A program made the translations under genes and the position numbers. The notes under the pieces are model-generated. The model was not told the DNA's origin, made no database searches, and saw only the letters and a program-made list of their open reading frames with translations. Shown here in pieces: positions 9,888 through 18,153 of a stretch of 64,000 bases of DNA. The stretch lies in contig QCGK01000001.1 in assembly GCA_003279945.1 (NCBI GenBank), positions 326,213-390,212 of the forward strand, given 5' to 3'. The stretch is from Prochlorococcus sp. AG-388-A01 (GTDB lineage: Bacteria; Cyanobacteriota; Cyanobacteriia; PCC-6307; Cyanobiaceae). Numbering within the stretch: position 1 is the stretch's first letter; each line of letters starts with the position of its first letter.

Positions 9888-11690
9888 ATGACAGAAATTA
9901 ATGTGAGCTCACTTTCAAAAAAACAAAACTTGTCAAAATTTGAAATTACTGAAAATTTTACTTGTTTCAGATTCATTGATCAAAATAAAGAAAGATTTGA
10001 GCTTGAGTTTAATCTAGAAAAAGGAACCTCTTTTAATACTTTTTTAATCAGAAATAATCAAGAACTCTATATTATTCATCCACCTGAAAAACAACATTTA
10101 AATTCATTTATTGAGTTAATATCAAATTTTTTTGACCATTTTAAATTACATAAAATAAACATAATCTCCGGACATATAAATCCTCAAATTATAGAAACTA
10201 TAAAAAATATTAGTACTCAATTTCAAAATTTAACTATTACTTGCTCAAATCCTGGGTTTAAACTTATTTCCGAACTTTGGCATCAAAGAAATCCTAACTT
10301 AGATAACTTTATTGAAATTCAATTACCCAAAACAAACATAATCAAAAAAGAACTTCGTTTGGAATTAAATAACATTTCACTAGATTTAATTCCTATTCCA
10401 ACAGCGCGTTGGCCTGGAGGCCTAATTATTTATGAACGCAATCAAGAGATACTTCTAAGTGAAAAAATTTTCTCTGCACACATTGCATCTGAATTTTGGT
10501 CAGAGACAAATCGACTTAGTACAGAAACTGATAGGAAACATTTCTATGATTGTCTGATGGCTCCAATGTCTAATCAAGTGGTATCAATTACTGAAAAAAT
10601 TGCAGATTACGACATTAAAACTATTGCACCATTACACGGTCCCGCTATCGAATATAGCTTAAAAAGCTTTTTAAATGACTACATAAGATGGGGTGAGAAC
10701 CTCTCAACAAATAATCCTAAAATTGCTTTAATTTATGCAAGTGCATATGGAAATACAGCCTCCATAGGCGATGCATTAGCAAAAGGGATCAATAGAACGT
10801 CAGTCGAAGTTGAGAGTATAAATTGCGAATTTACTCCTAATGATGTGCTTGTAAAATCCATCCAAAATGCTGATGGATATTTAATCGGTTCACCTACACT
10901 AGGAGGTCACGCCCCAACTCCTATAGTCAGTGCACTAGGAACATTGTTATCAGAAGGTAATAGAGACAAACCAGTGGGTATTTTTGGTAGTTTTGGATGG
11001 AGTGGCGAAGCAATAGATTTACTAGAATCAAAATTAAAAGATGGTGGTTTTAAGTTTAGTTTTGACCCTATAAGAATAAAATTCAGTCCAAATAAACCAA
11101 AGATTAAAGAGCTAGAAGAAATAGGAACTCACTTTGGAAGGAAAATTATAAAAAAAGCCAGGAAAAAACCTAGAAATTCAGATACTGGAATGATTACAAG
11201 CAAAACAGATCCAAAGTTACAAGCTCTTGGAAGAGTAATTGGCTCACTTTGTGTTCTAACAGCTTCTAAAGGAAAAGATGAGAATAATATTAAAGGAGCT
11301 ATGCTTGCATCTTGGGTTAGTCAAGCAAGTTTTTCTCCGCCTGGATTAAGTATTGCAGTAGCAAAAGATAGATCGGTAGAATCTCTCCTTCAAATAGGGG
11401 ATTCATTCGCATTAAATATTTTAAGTGAAAAGGATTTTAAAGAACCTTTGAAAAGATTCACAAAACCTTTTACACCAGGAGAAGATAGATTTGCAGGATT
11501 AAATATTGAATTAACTCCTAATGAACAGCTAATCATTCCTGAGTCTTTAGCATGGTTAGATGCCTCTGTAAAAGAGAGAATGGAATGCGGAGATCATTGG
11601 GTAATATACGCCGAAGTACTACACGGTAATATACTAAAATCCGATAGTCTAACAGCAGTTCATCACCGTAAAACTGGTGCTAACTATTAA
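9888..11690 (+). CDS. flv1: Flavodiiron protein Flv1-like (class A, diiron ligands replaced)
   Basis: It has the same three-domain layout as its upstream neighbour, and the two share a near-identical stretch ASWVSQASFSPPG in the flavin-reductase domain. The HxExDH site reads H96-I-N98-P-Q100-I, the following His position reads TARWPGG and the Asp position reads SEKIFSAH; only the last histidine (PLHGP) remains. Cyanobacterial class A proteins (Flv1, Flv2) show such substitutions and act as heteromers with class B partners. Operon placement after flv3 supports an Flv1/Flv3 complex. The pair probably arose by gene duplication. Confidence 0.87.
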   Translation: MTEINVSSLSKKQNLSKFEITENFTCFRFIDQNKERFELEFNLEKGTSFNTFLIRNNQELYIIHPPEKQHLNSFIELISNFFDHFKLHKINIISGHINPQIIETIKNISTQFQNLTITCSNPGFKLISELWHQRNPNLDNFIEIQLPKTNIIKKELRLELNNISLDLIPIPTARWPGGLIIYERNQEILLSEKIFSAHIASEFWSETNRLSTETDRKHFYDCLMAPMSNQVVSITEKIADYDIKTIAPLHGPAIEYSLKSFLNDYIRWGENLSTNNPKIALIYASAYGNTASIGDALAKGINRTSVEVESINCEFTPNDVLVKSIQNADGYLIGSPTLGGHAPTPIVSALGTLLSEGNRDKPVGIFGSFGWSGEAIDLLESKLKDGGFKFSFDPIRIKFSPNKPKIKELEEIGTHFGRKIIKKARKKPRNSDTGMITSKTDPKLQALGRVIGSLCVLTASKGKDENNIKGAMLASWVSQASFSPPGLSIAVAKDRSVESLLQIGDSFALNILSEKDFKEPLKRFTKPFTPGEDRFAGLNIELTPNEQLIIPESLAWLDASVKERMECGDHWVIYAEVLHGNILKSDSLTAVHHRKTGANY

Positions 11691-11707
11691 ATTTATTTAT
11701 CTAATTT

Positions 11708-12232
11708 ATGACTGAATCAAAAGATCTAATTATCATCACGGCTAGCTGCGGCAAAAATTTAGAACTTTCTGAAAAATTCATTGAAAAAAGTAATGAACTT
11801 AAAATAAGTTCTGAAATATTAGATCTTACGACTCTTGATATTCCGTTATTCAATCCAAGAATTCACAACAAAGATAATATCCCAGATGAAATAAAAGCAA
11901 TTAAAAAAAAGCTTTTCGCAATAGAAAAATGGGTTATTTGTGCTCCTGAATATAATGGATCTATACCTCCTATTCTCACCAACTTCATAGCATGGCTTTC
12001 CATTTCTGGAGATGACTTTAGAAATTTATTTAATGGTCAACCAATTGCAATTGCAACATTTTCTGGTGGGATAGGATTAGAACTTCTTACCTCATTACGC
12101 ATTCAATTAGTCCATTTAGGCAGCCAAGTATTAGGTAGACAACTTTTGTCCTCATATAGTAAACCGATAGATACCAAAACTATTGAAGATATTATTCAAA
12201 GACTTTTACAAATGCAAAAATTAAAGACATAG
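11708..12232 (+). CDS. NAD(P)H-dependent FMN reductase family protein
   Basis: This 174-aa flavodoxin-fold protein belongs to the NADPH-dependent FMN reductase/quinone reductase family (SsuE/ChrR-like). The motif CAPEYNGSIPPILTNFIAW (about 77-95) is the family signature for FMN and substrate binding, and ATFSGG follows. It lies 17 bp downstream of flv1 on the same strand and is probably co-transcribed. It might supply reduced flavin to, or relieve quinone stress alongside, the flavodiiron proteins; that is inference from position. The true substrate cannot be read from sequence. Confidence 0.8.
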   Translation: MTESKDLIIITASCGKNLELSEKFIEKSNELKISSEILDLTTLDIPLFNPRIHNKDNIPDEIKAIKKKLFAIEKWVICAPEYNGSIPPILTNFIAWLSISGDDFRNLFNGQPIAIATFSGGIGLELLTSLRIQLVHLGSQVLGRQLLSSYSKPIDTKTIEDIIQRLLQMQKLKT

Positions 12233-12255
12233 AATTTAAAAGATAAACATTATTA

Positions 12256-14046
12256 TCATTTTTTTTCATTCCAAACGTTTAAAATTTGTCTAGCCATAGG
12301 AAGCGCATGTACAGAACCTCCACCAGGGGTATTTTGTGCAAAAGCAACTACAAGCAATTCACTGTTTTCAGAAGGAGTAAAGCAAACAAACCAAGCATGA
12401 TCTAAGCCACCTTCACCATCTTCAGCAGTTCCTGTTTTACCTGAAACTGGAGGTAAATTCGAAACTCCATAATTCATCGATGCTCCTGTTCCAGACTCTA
12501 CTACTTTCCTGAGACCACGTTTTATCAACTCAATATTATTTGGATCAATGTCTAATTTAATACGTTTTTGATTTGAAAGATTTTCTGCATCTTTTTTTAC
12601 TAAATAGGGCGTAACTAGATAACCTCCATTTGCAATAACAGCATATGCTCTAGCTATTTGAATAGGAGTAACTTGAACGACGAATTGTCCAATAGACATA
12701 CTTGCAATATCTTCTGGAACCCATGGAGTTCTTCCTGGTTCGCCCCATCCTCTACCTTCTATAGCCCATTCACTATTAGCTACTAATCCTATATTTTCTT
12801 GTTCAGAAATTTCAATTCCAGATAAAGCATTAAAACCAAGCTTTTTAGAGACCTTATAAATTTCATCAACCCCTACACCATATCCGACTTGATAAAAAAA
12901 TGTATTACTTGAAACTCTCAAAGCATCCTCATACCCTATGACTCCAAAACCTAAATCATTATGTTCTCTAAAACATTGACTACCATAAGTAATACATGAT
13001 TTCGTTTCTAACATAGTATCAATAGGAAATTTTCCACTTTCCAAGCCAGCTAAAGCCGTTACAATTTTCCATACACTACCTGGATCATAAGCATTTAATG
13101 CTCTATTAAAGAGAGGTTTCTCAGGCGAATTAAATAGTTCATTATATTCTTTCTCAGACTTAAAATCCTTTGAAAAAAAATTTAAATCGAATGTAGGTTT
13201 ACTTGATATTGCTCTTATTGCACCATCTCTTGGATCCATGACTATTATTGCTCCAGCTTTTTTATCTTTAAGTACTTTTTCAGCAACTAATTGTAAGTTC
13301 ATGTCAATAGTCAATTCGATATCATTGCCTTGTTTTGAGGGTTTTATACCCAATGATCTTTGAAATTTGCCTAAAGAATTTACTTCAACCATTTCTCCAC
13401 CCCATTCACCTCTTATAAAATCTTCGTAAACATATTCAATTCCAGTTCTCCCTATTAAGTCATTTAATTTATAACCCTTCTTTGATAAAAATTTATATTC
13501 TGCTTCAGTGATTGGTTGAGTATAACCAATTGCATGAGCAGCAACAGATTTATAAGGATAATTTCTAATTAATTTCGTCGCTATTTCAAAACTAAATAAA
13601 TTATCTTCATTTTCCTTAAATTTTATTAGTTGATCTACATTTAAATCATCAAGGATAGTTACTGAAAGTTTTTGATTTTTTAAACCTTCAAAATATTTTG
13701 TTTGAATTACCTTACTATCAACATTTAACAAATCAGCAATGCTTAATTTATGTTTTTCCCAATTACTTTTATTTACAGATTGAGGCTTTACTATTAAGGA
13801 ATATTTAACTCTACTATCTGCTAAAACATTACCATTTTTATCAAGAATTCTTCCACGAATTGGTTGAGAAGCAATAAGTCTGATCCTGTTTTCATCAGAC
13901 ATTTTTTTAAAAGATTCATAATTGATCAGTTGTAAAAAAATTAATCTTAATAAAATTAAGAAAAACGAAATTGAAGAAAAAATAATTAAGACTAAAGGTT
14001 GTCTCTTTAATGAAATAAGTTTTTTATTAGGGCTAGTTTTTATCAA
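12256..14046 (-). CDS. mrdA: Penicillin-binding protein 2 (peptidoglycan transpeptidase, elongation)
   Basis: This class B PBP cross-links peptidoglycan in the lateral wall with the MreB/RodA elongasome. A single N-terminal transmembrane helix (about 18-40) is followed by the dimerisation domain beginning at RIRLIASQPIRGRILDKNG. The transpeptidase domain has the SxxK motif SVWK, the SxN motif SSN and the KTG motif SGKTGTAE. The 596-aa length is normal. It is convergent with the FMN reductase gene and heads a leftward group with the small genes upstream of it. Confidence 0.92.
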   Translation of the reverse strand: MIKTSPNKKLISLKRQPLVLIIFSSISFFLILLRLIFLQLINYESFKKMSDENRIRLIASQPIRGRILDKNGNVLADSRVKYSLIVKPQSVNKSNWEKHKLSIADLLNVDSKVIQTKYFEGLKNQKLSVTILDDLNVDQLIKFKENEDNLFSFEIATKLIRNYPYKSVAAHAIGYTQPITEAEYKFLSKKGYKLNDLIGRTGIEYVYEDFIRGEWGGEMVEVNSLGKFQRSLGIKPSKQGNDIELTIDMNLQLVAEKVLKDKKAGAIIVMDPRDGAIRAISSKPTFDLNFFSKDFKSEKEYNELFNSPEKPLFNRALNAYDPGSVWKIVTALAGLESGKFPIDTMLETKSCITYGSQCFREHNDLGFGVIGYEDALRVSSNTFFYQVGYGVGVDEIYKVSKKLGFNALSGIEISEQENIGLVANSEWAIEGRGWGEPGRTPWVPEDIASMSIGQFVVQVTPIQIARAYAVIANGGYLVTPYLVKKDAENLSNQKRIKLDIDPNNIELIKRGLRKVVESGTGASMNYGVSNLPPVSGKTGTAEDGEGGLDHAWFVCFTPSENSELLVVAFAQNTPGGGSVHALPMARQILNVWNEKK

Positions 14047-14057
14047 ACAAATAAAAG

Positions 14058-14201
14058 TTAGTTAAATATTATTTTTTCCAATAAAGCAATGTTTTCTTTT
14101 ATTTCTTTAAGTTTAGTAATTAAGTTTTTGTAATCACATTCTTCATTATTAAGATTGAACTTATCATTATCGATATTATTTGAATTCAAATTTCCAATCA
14201 T
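14058..14201 (-). CDS. Small hypothetical protein (about 47 aa)
   Basis: I do not recognise this protein. The ORF track gives 81 aa, but its first 25-34 residues are low-complexity and lack a ribosome site. The ATG giving MIGNLNSNNI is preceded closely by AAGAG and is the likelier start. The product is asparagine-rich, then forms a Lys/Glu/Leu helix (ITKLKEIKENIALLEKII) that could be a short coiled coil. It lies 11 bp upstream of mrdA on the same strand, which argues for a real co-transcribed gene. An ATG at 14228 is an alternative start. Confidence 0.4.
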   Translation of the reverse strand: MIGNLNSNNIDNDKFNLNNEECDYKNLITKLKEIKENIALLEKIIFN

Positions 14202-14310
14202 AAAACTCTTACTTTTGAAATTAATCATTACATTTATTATAGTCGTAAATAAAAAATTTATTTTTTCAAAATAATATATATTCCGACACTGGATAAATAT
14301 CATAAAAAAA

Positions 14311-14919
14311 TTAATTTAGTTGATTTATGTTTTGCTCAAAATAAGGATTGCAACTATTCTTTGATATTCCTAAAGACCATCCAATAAATGATGCAATAAA
14401 TATCGTAACTATTAATGGCAAAATAGCTTGTTGAGTATTATCGAGACTAAACCATTCCCTCCAGCTACTAAAAAACCTTTCTCTTTGAAATTTTCTTTTT
14501 TCATTTTCTAATAATCTCGCTTTTTTGGCGAAAGATTTTATAACCCACTTTTCAAAAGGAATCTTTTTTATGATCGCCATTTTTCTCTCAATTTCTAATA
14601 GCTGTCCAGAACTAAGATTAGGGTGGAATGTACCTATCAATTCAAGAGTTTTTAAAAACATCTCAATAGTTGCATCTTTTATCAGCTTTTGCTCATGACT
14701 TAAATCAGCCCAATCTATTTCTGGATAAAAACGGTTCCTATTAGGTTGAATTTGATCCTCTGACATTTGACCAGGTTCTCGAAGCCATCTATTGGTATTT
14801 TCGTCAAACCTGCGCCAATACAAAAAAGGATTAATAAAAATTGTTTTACCAGATACTTTAACTACATCTTGTTGAAGATGATTAGTTATCTTTCTTTCAG
14901 AATTTTTGGATTTGATCAA
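14311..14919 (-). CDS. Conserved hypothetical protein with a C-terminal membrane helix
   Basis: The family is unrecognised. The 202-aa protein has a Trp/Arg-rich N-terminal region (NPFLYWRRFDENTNRWLREPGQM, about 30-52), a helical middle region, a basic stretch (KKARLLENEKRKFQRERF) and a hydrophobic segment at about 165-185 that should be a single transmembrane helix. There is no signal peptide, so the bulk is probably cytoplasmic and tethered to a membrane by its C-terminus. It sits between mrdA and the nuclease gene on the same strand. Confidence 0.7.
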   Translation of the reverse strand: MIKSKNSERKITNHLQQDVVKVSGKTIFINPFLYWRRFDENTNRWLREPGQMSEDQIQPNRNRFYPEIDWADLSHEQKLIKDATIEMFLKTLELIGTFHPNLSSGQLLEIERKMAIIKKIPFEKWVIKSFAKKARLLENEKRKFQRERFFSSWREWFSLDNTQQAILPLIVTIFIASFIGWSLGISKNSCNPYFEQNINQLN

Positions 14920-14999
14920 AAGTTTAAATTAATAATCTAACTAAAGATTATCTTTAATTCACTATTTTTCCAGAAATATAAAAAAATTGTCCATGGGTA

Positions 15000-15713
15000 T
15001 TAAGTTATCGATAACTTCCAACGCCTCTTTAAATAATTGCAATATTCGCATGTTGATGAAGGTTTAGGAAAAGTATCCGATCGTAATAAATTGACCGTAT
15101 CAATTATTGTCTGTTCTACCCATGTTGTAGAGCACTCTAATCTAATCAGATGTACATCAAAATTTAATTGATTATTAAAAAACTCTTCATTTTTTTTTCC
15201 ATTAAAATATAAAAGATATGCTTCTTTCGCAACTTTAAAACCATTTTTTTCAAAAAGCCACTGATACATCTCAAGTTGTCTCTTATAAGCTTTTGCATAT
15301 TCATATTTATTAAAAGTCTCAGACCAATCAAAATTATTTCTTGATGTTGCTTTTACATCAACAATAATAAGATCGCCATTTTTTTTCTGCCAAATATCAT
15401 CCACAGCTCCACCAAAATCATAATGATGTTCGATTGACCTATACCTTATTCCTTGAAAATTACTTCTCCAACGTTCTAAATCTTTATGTTTAAAAGGAAC
15501 AGCATCAATACAATGATCAATAAATAAAGGATGAGGTTCCTGAATTCTTCTATAATGATCAAATTCATTTTTACATAAATTATCTACAGCTATATTTAAG
15601 GTAAATGGTAATGATGGCGGTTTTATTTGATATTTTTTATCAAGTACGCAACATCTTTGACAACTAAGATATTTCTCTATAGTAGTTCGACTTAATTTAA
15701 TAATCTCGCTCAT
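15000..15713 (-). CDS. RecB/Cas4-like PD-(D/E)XK nuclease, probable Fe-S
   Basis: The 237-aa protein has the restriction-endonuclease-fold core: a metal-ligand Asp in GGAVDDIW (about 105), DVK at 119-121, and the QxxxY helix motif RQLEMYQ at about 146-150. This is the arrangement of RecB, AddB and Cas4 nucleases. Cysteines at 18 and 21/22 (CQRCC) and at 222 and 225 (CEYC) bracket the domain, as in the Fe-S-stapled members. There is no CRISPR array, cas1 or helicase nearby, so it is a stand-alone enzyme, probably acting on DNA ends. The substrate is unknown. Confidence 0.75.
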   Translation of the reverse strand: MSEIIKLSRTTIEKYLSCQRCCVLDKKYQIKPPSLPFTLNIAVDNLCKNEFDHYRRIQEPHPLFIDHCIDAVPFKHKDLERWRSNFQGIRYRSIEHHYDFGGAVDDIWQKKNGDLIIVDVKATSRNNFDWSETFNKYEYAKAYKRQLEMYQWLFEKNGFKVAKEAYLLYFNGKKNEEFFNNQLNFDVHLIRLECSTTWVEQTIIDTVNLLRSDTFPKPSSTCEYCNYLKRRWKLSIT

Positions 15714-15830
15714 TACGATTTCAATCTCATTTAAAAAAAATTTCTTACGTAAATTATAAGTCTTAATATTTTAGAAAATTTTGTTCTTAAGTTTATTCTG
15801 CTATAGAGTATTAAATAATATTTATTATTT

Positions 15831-16802
15831 ATGCGGATAATAAAGCAATCTGATAACTATTCCAAAGCAACATGGCTGAAAACCGATTTCCCAGCTCTTA
15901 TAATTGATGATTTCATAAGTATTCAAGATTGTGAAAAACTCATTCTTGATGGCGAGAATTTTATAAAATCTCAGGCAAAAAGCAATTCAGTAATTCATGG
16001 TGGAAGAGTTATGATTCCTTTTTCTTCAAATAAATTTAATGAGCTTGTAAAAGAAAGCAGGACTTGGGATAAATTTTCCAGAATATTTAGGAATAAATGC
16101 TTTAAATTTATTATGAATGAATTAAACAATATCCAAAACTTATCAGAGATTTCCAAATCTTCTATAGAAGAATTTAAACATACAGAATTAAAAAAAAAAG
16201 ATACTTTTAACATACTATCGAAATTTAATTTTGGAGATCTTGAAAAGAAATATAGTGCTTTATTAGAATATAAAATAGGTTCTATTCCACCTTATAAATT
16301 ATTATCCATATCACTTCTTAGAATTCTTGATACATATTTTAGAAGATTAATATCATTTAAAGATTATTTATTTAGGAAAAAGCCCCTAATACCACTGTTC
16401 GACTATAGCTTCTCAAGTAATGGTTACGGTAGAGAAATACATAGAGATTCTGATAACAGGTTAATAGTAGTGCTTTTATACTTAAATAATTTAGATAAAT
16501 ATACTTTAGGCGGAGATCTTGAAATTTATAATATCAAAAAAGAAAAAATTAAAGACAACAAATACCCCCCTCAACCTAACAAAAAAGATTGTGATCTGGA
16601 GTACATCATAAAACCAAAAAGAGGACGGTTGGTTATGTTTGTTAATCAATTTAATTCATATCATGGCGTATCCGAAATGATAAATGACACAAGAGGTAGA
16701 CATTTTATATATGGAGGTTTCACTTATCCAAGTTCAATATTTGTTAATAATAAAAGGCTTTTAAATACAAAATCAAAAACGGAAATGTTTTTATATAACT
16801 AA
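15831..16802 (+). CDS. 2-oxoglutarate/Fe(II)-dependent oxygenase (prolyl-4-hydroxylase-like)
   Basis: The C-terminal half is a P4H-type jelly roll. HRD at 204-206 supplies the first two iron ligands (GREIHRDSDNR), H278 in FNSYHGVSEM the third, and the basic residue after TRGR (about 288-290) should bind 2-oxoglutarate. LGGDLEIY matches the usual GGxLxhY strand. Residues about 85-185 form a helical, charged insertion I do not recognise. Such genes in marine cyanobacteria and phages often modify surface polymers or proteins; the substrate here is unknown. It borders the guaA-linked island, 60 bp from the outer repeat. Confidence 0.8.
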   Translation: MRIIKQSDNYSKATWLKTDFPALIIDDFISIQDCEKLILDGENFIKSQAKSNSVIHGGRVMIPFSSNKFNELVKESRTWDKFSRIFRNKCFKFIMNELNNIQNLSEISKSSIEEFKHTELKKKDTFNILSKFNFGDLEKKYSALLEYKIGSIPPYKLLSISLLRILDTYFRRLISFKDYLFRKKPLIPLFDYSFSSNGYGREIHRDSDNRLIVVLLYLNNLDKYTLGGDLEIYNIKKEKIKDNKYPPQPNKKDCDLEYIIKPKRGRLVMFVNQFNSYHGVSEMINDTRGRHFIYGGFTYPSSIFVNNKRLLNTKSKTEMFLYN

Positions 16803-16861
16803 AAATTCTATAAATGTAAAAAACTAAAAAATATAAAGAATTTAAAACCTAATGAATCAGA

Positions 16862-16911
16862 TTATAACTGGATTCTTAAACTCCTTTTATTCCCACTCTA
16901 TAGTACCGAGA
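16862..16911. repeat. Outer copy of the guaA 3'-end direct repeat (putative att half)
   Basis: These 50 bp align without gaps to 19185-19234, about 82% identical by eye. On the minus strand the copy reads LGTIEWE-stop, matching the PGTIEWE-stop end of guaA, and similarity continues about 25 bp beyond the stop. It lies 2.3 kb downstream of guaA in the same orientation. A displaced gene 3' end in direct orientation is the usual scar of site-specific integration. No integrase gene remains. Confidence 0.65.
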
Positions 16912-16921
16912 AAAAGGGTAG

Positions 16922-16969
16922 TCATAAACGTAGTGATACCAACATGTTAGAGTCTATAATAACACACAT
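16922..16969 (-). pseudogene. Possible stub of a PIN-domain gene
   Basis: A 15-codon minus-strand reading frame, MCVIIDSNMLVSLRL, starts three bases after an AGG ribosome-site-like sequence. Its beginning resembles PIN-domain nuclease/toxin N-termini (M-x-x-I-[IV]-D-[ATS]-N), including the catalytic Asp and neighbouring Asn. It stops about 10 bp before the guaA-tail repeat, as if truncated at that junction. The match is short and could be coincidence. Confidence 0.25.
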
Positions 16970-16992
16970 TTTCCTGAGGGAAACCTTTTTTT
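16970..16992 (+). terminator. Weak hairpin with T-tract, possible Rho-independent terminator
   Basis: TTTCC and GGAAA can pair around a 4-base loop, followed by CC and seven T residues on the plus strand. The stem has only five base pairs. It lies downstream of the 2OG oxygenase and could end that transcript. Confidence 0.3.
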
Positions 16993-17099
16993 AGATCAAA
17001 TTTATTTAATAAAAACTTAAAATTTATTACTCTGTCACAGTAAATTAAACTATCACTTTAATATGAATCAATGAGAAGAAAAATTATCCTTGATATTTA

Positions 17100-17417
17100 A
17101 TGTTGCGACTTCTTCCACTCCCGATTTTTATTTGCATTTATCTATTCTCTTGGTGGAGATGTAAAAAAAATATTATCGCTAGCGATAAGCAACTAAAACA
17201 ATGCATTGATTGGGCATATGTAAAGAATTTACCTCTCCCACCAAAACCTTCATTTATCGAGTTCTATATTGTTTATGTTTCTTCTTTTTTTAAATTTCCT
17301 TTTGGGATAATTGTTCAACAACTACCTTTCTCAAAAAAAGTAAGATACTACGAAAGAGAAATGAAATTAATATTTGATAAATGGAATTTAGAAAAAATTA
17401 AGAAAATAATTAACTAA
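17100..17417 (+). CDS. Hypothetical protein with an N-terminal membrane segment
   Basis: I do not recognise this protein. The 105-aa product begins with a hydrophobic stretch (LLPLPIFICIYLFSWW, about 3-18) that may anchor it in the membrane, and has a second aromatic hydrophobic stretch at about 58-75. The remainder is basic. It begins inside the guaA-linked island and is followed two bases after its stop by the truncated nuclease/phosphatase frame, so the two may once have been one operon. The ATG overlaps an upstream TAA (TAATG). No homology can be claimed. Confidence 0.5.
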   Translation: MLRLLPLPIFICIYLFSWWRCKKNIIASDKQLKQCIDWAYVKNLPLPPKPSFIEFYIVYVSSFFKFPFGIIVQQLPFSKKVRYYEREMKLIFDKWNLEKIKKIIN

Positions 17418-17418
17418 T

Positions 17419-17595
17419 TTGTCTAGGAAACCAAAAAAAGAATTGTTAAAAATATCTTGTTGGAATTCAGATTGGGCAACTCCTACATCTAAGAGAGGTA
17501 AGTTTTTTATTGATAAATTTGATTCTGATATTATATGCCTTACAGAGGGATATGAGAATCTGCTCCCAAAAGTTAGTTACAACCCCATTTATTGA
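17419..17595 (+). pseudogene. Truncated endonuclease/exonuclease/phosphatase (EEP) family gene
   Basis: Reading from a TTG at 17419 gives 58 codons containing LLKISCWNSDWATPTSKRG and then SDIICLTEGYENLLP. That is the N-terminal pattern of EEP proteins: a strand ending in the metal-site Asn (W-N), then D-I-[IV]-C-L-[TQ]-E with the catalytic Glu. A full member needs over 200 residues with His and Asp motifs near the end. This frame stops at 17595 just as it enters the tail of the opposite-strand TPR gene. It is absent from the ORF track because it is short. I infer a fragment cut by rearrangement. Confidence 0.6.
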
Positions 17596-18067
17596 AAAAC
17601 TCTTCTGCCGCTCCAAATCCTAAATCCATAGAAATTCGTAAATCCAAACAATAACCTTTCTTATCTCCTAAATAATTTTTAGTTGTTGCACGATCTAAAT
17701 AAAGTGCTCCAAAAGTAGGATCTAAATCTATCGCCTTATTTATAAATCCTAATGCTGCATAATGTTTTTTTAAATATCCATGAGACATAGAAAGCATTAA
17801 ATAAACACGAGATTTAGATTTTGATGATAAGTTGGGGTATTTTTTTAAAATTTTCTGAAATTTCAAAATTGCTTGTTTGTTATTACCTTTATCAAATATC
17901 TGAAGTGCATTTTCAAAATCGTAATTAAAAGAATCTGCTAATATTTTTTCTGAATATGAAATTATCATTACAGAACTTGATAAGACAATTAAATTTTTAA
18001 TAATCAAAGGTTGCCCAAAAGGAATTAAAGATAATATTGCGCCAATAAAAGCAGTTCGTTTTTTCAT
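17573..18067 (-). CDS. Exported TPR-repeat protein, short paralogue
   Basis: This 164-aa protein starts MKKRTAFIGAILSLIPFGQP, almost identical to the next gene. A long hydrophobic stretch and a probable cleavage site near ILADSFNYD suggest export. Two or three degenerate tetratricopeptide repeats follow (FENALQIFDKGNNKQAILKFQ; YAALGFINKAIDLDPTFGALYLDRATTKNYLGD). TPRs are protein-binding scaffolds; the partner is unknown. The C-terminus is Cys-containing (EEFFNKWGCN), like that of its paralogue. Its 3' end overlaps the truncated EEP frame. Confidence 0.75.
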   Translation of the reverse strand: MKKRTAFIGAILSLIPFGQPLIIKNLIVLSSSVMIISYSEKILADSFNYDFENALQIFDKGNNKQAILKFQKILKKYPNLSSKSKSRVYLMLSMSHGYLKKHYAALGFINKAIDLDPTFGALYLDRATTKNYLGDKKGYCLDLRISMDLGFGAAEEFFNKWGCN

Positions 18068-18137
18068 ATCAAAATTTACTTTTAATTAATATACCAACTG
18101 TAGAGAAAATGAACTTTATACGATTTCTCTTAAGAGA
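18021..18137 (-). repeat. Duplicated leader/promoter module, copy 1
   Basis: 117 bp, identical to 18949-19065 except for about five mismatches by eye. It covers the first 16 or so codons of the TPR gene and about 70 bp upstream. It contains a TATATT-like -10 and ends in the perfect 12-bp palindrome TCTCTTAAGAGA (18126-18137). Homology between the two genes falls sharply inside the coding region, so the leader and regulatory DNA are better conserved than the mature proteins. Confidence 0.85.
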
Positions 18138-18153
18138 CAGTCAATTAGGTCAA

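Noticed and set aside
15000-15713. A CRISPR-Cas locus suggested by the Cas4-like nuclease
   Set aside because: I saw no repeat-spacer array, cas1, cas2 or effector gene anywhere in the window.
16955-16992. Small RNA between a TATAAT box and the T-tract hairpin
   Set aside because: The transcript would be only about 25 bases and there is no -35 element; the TATAAT overlaps the possible PIN-like stub on the other strand.
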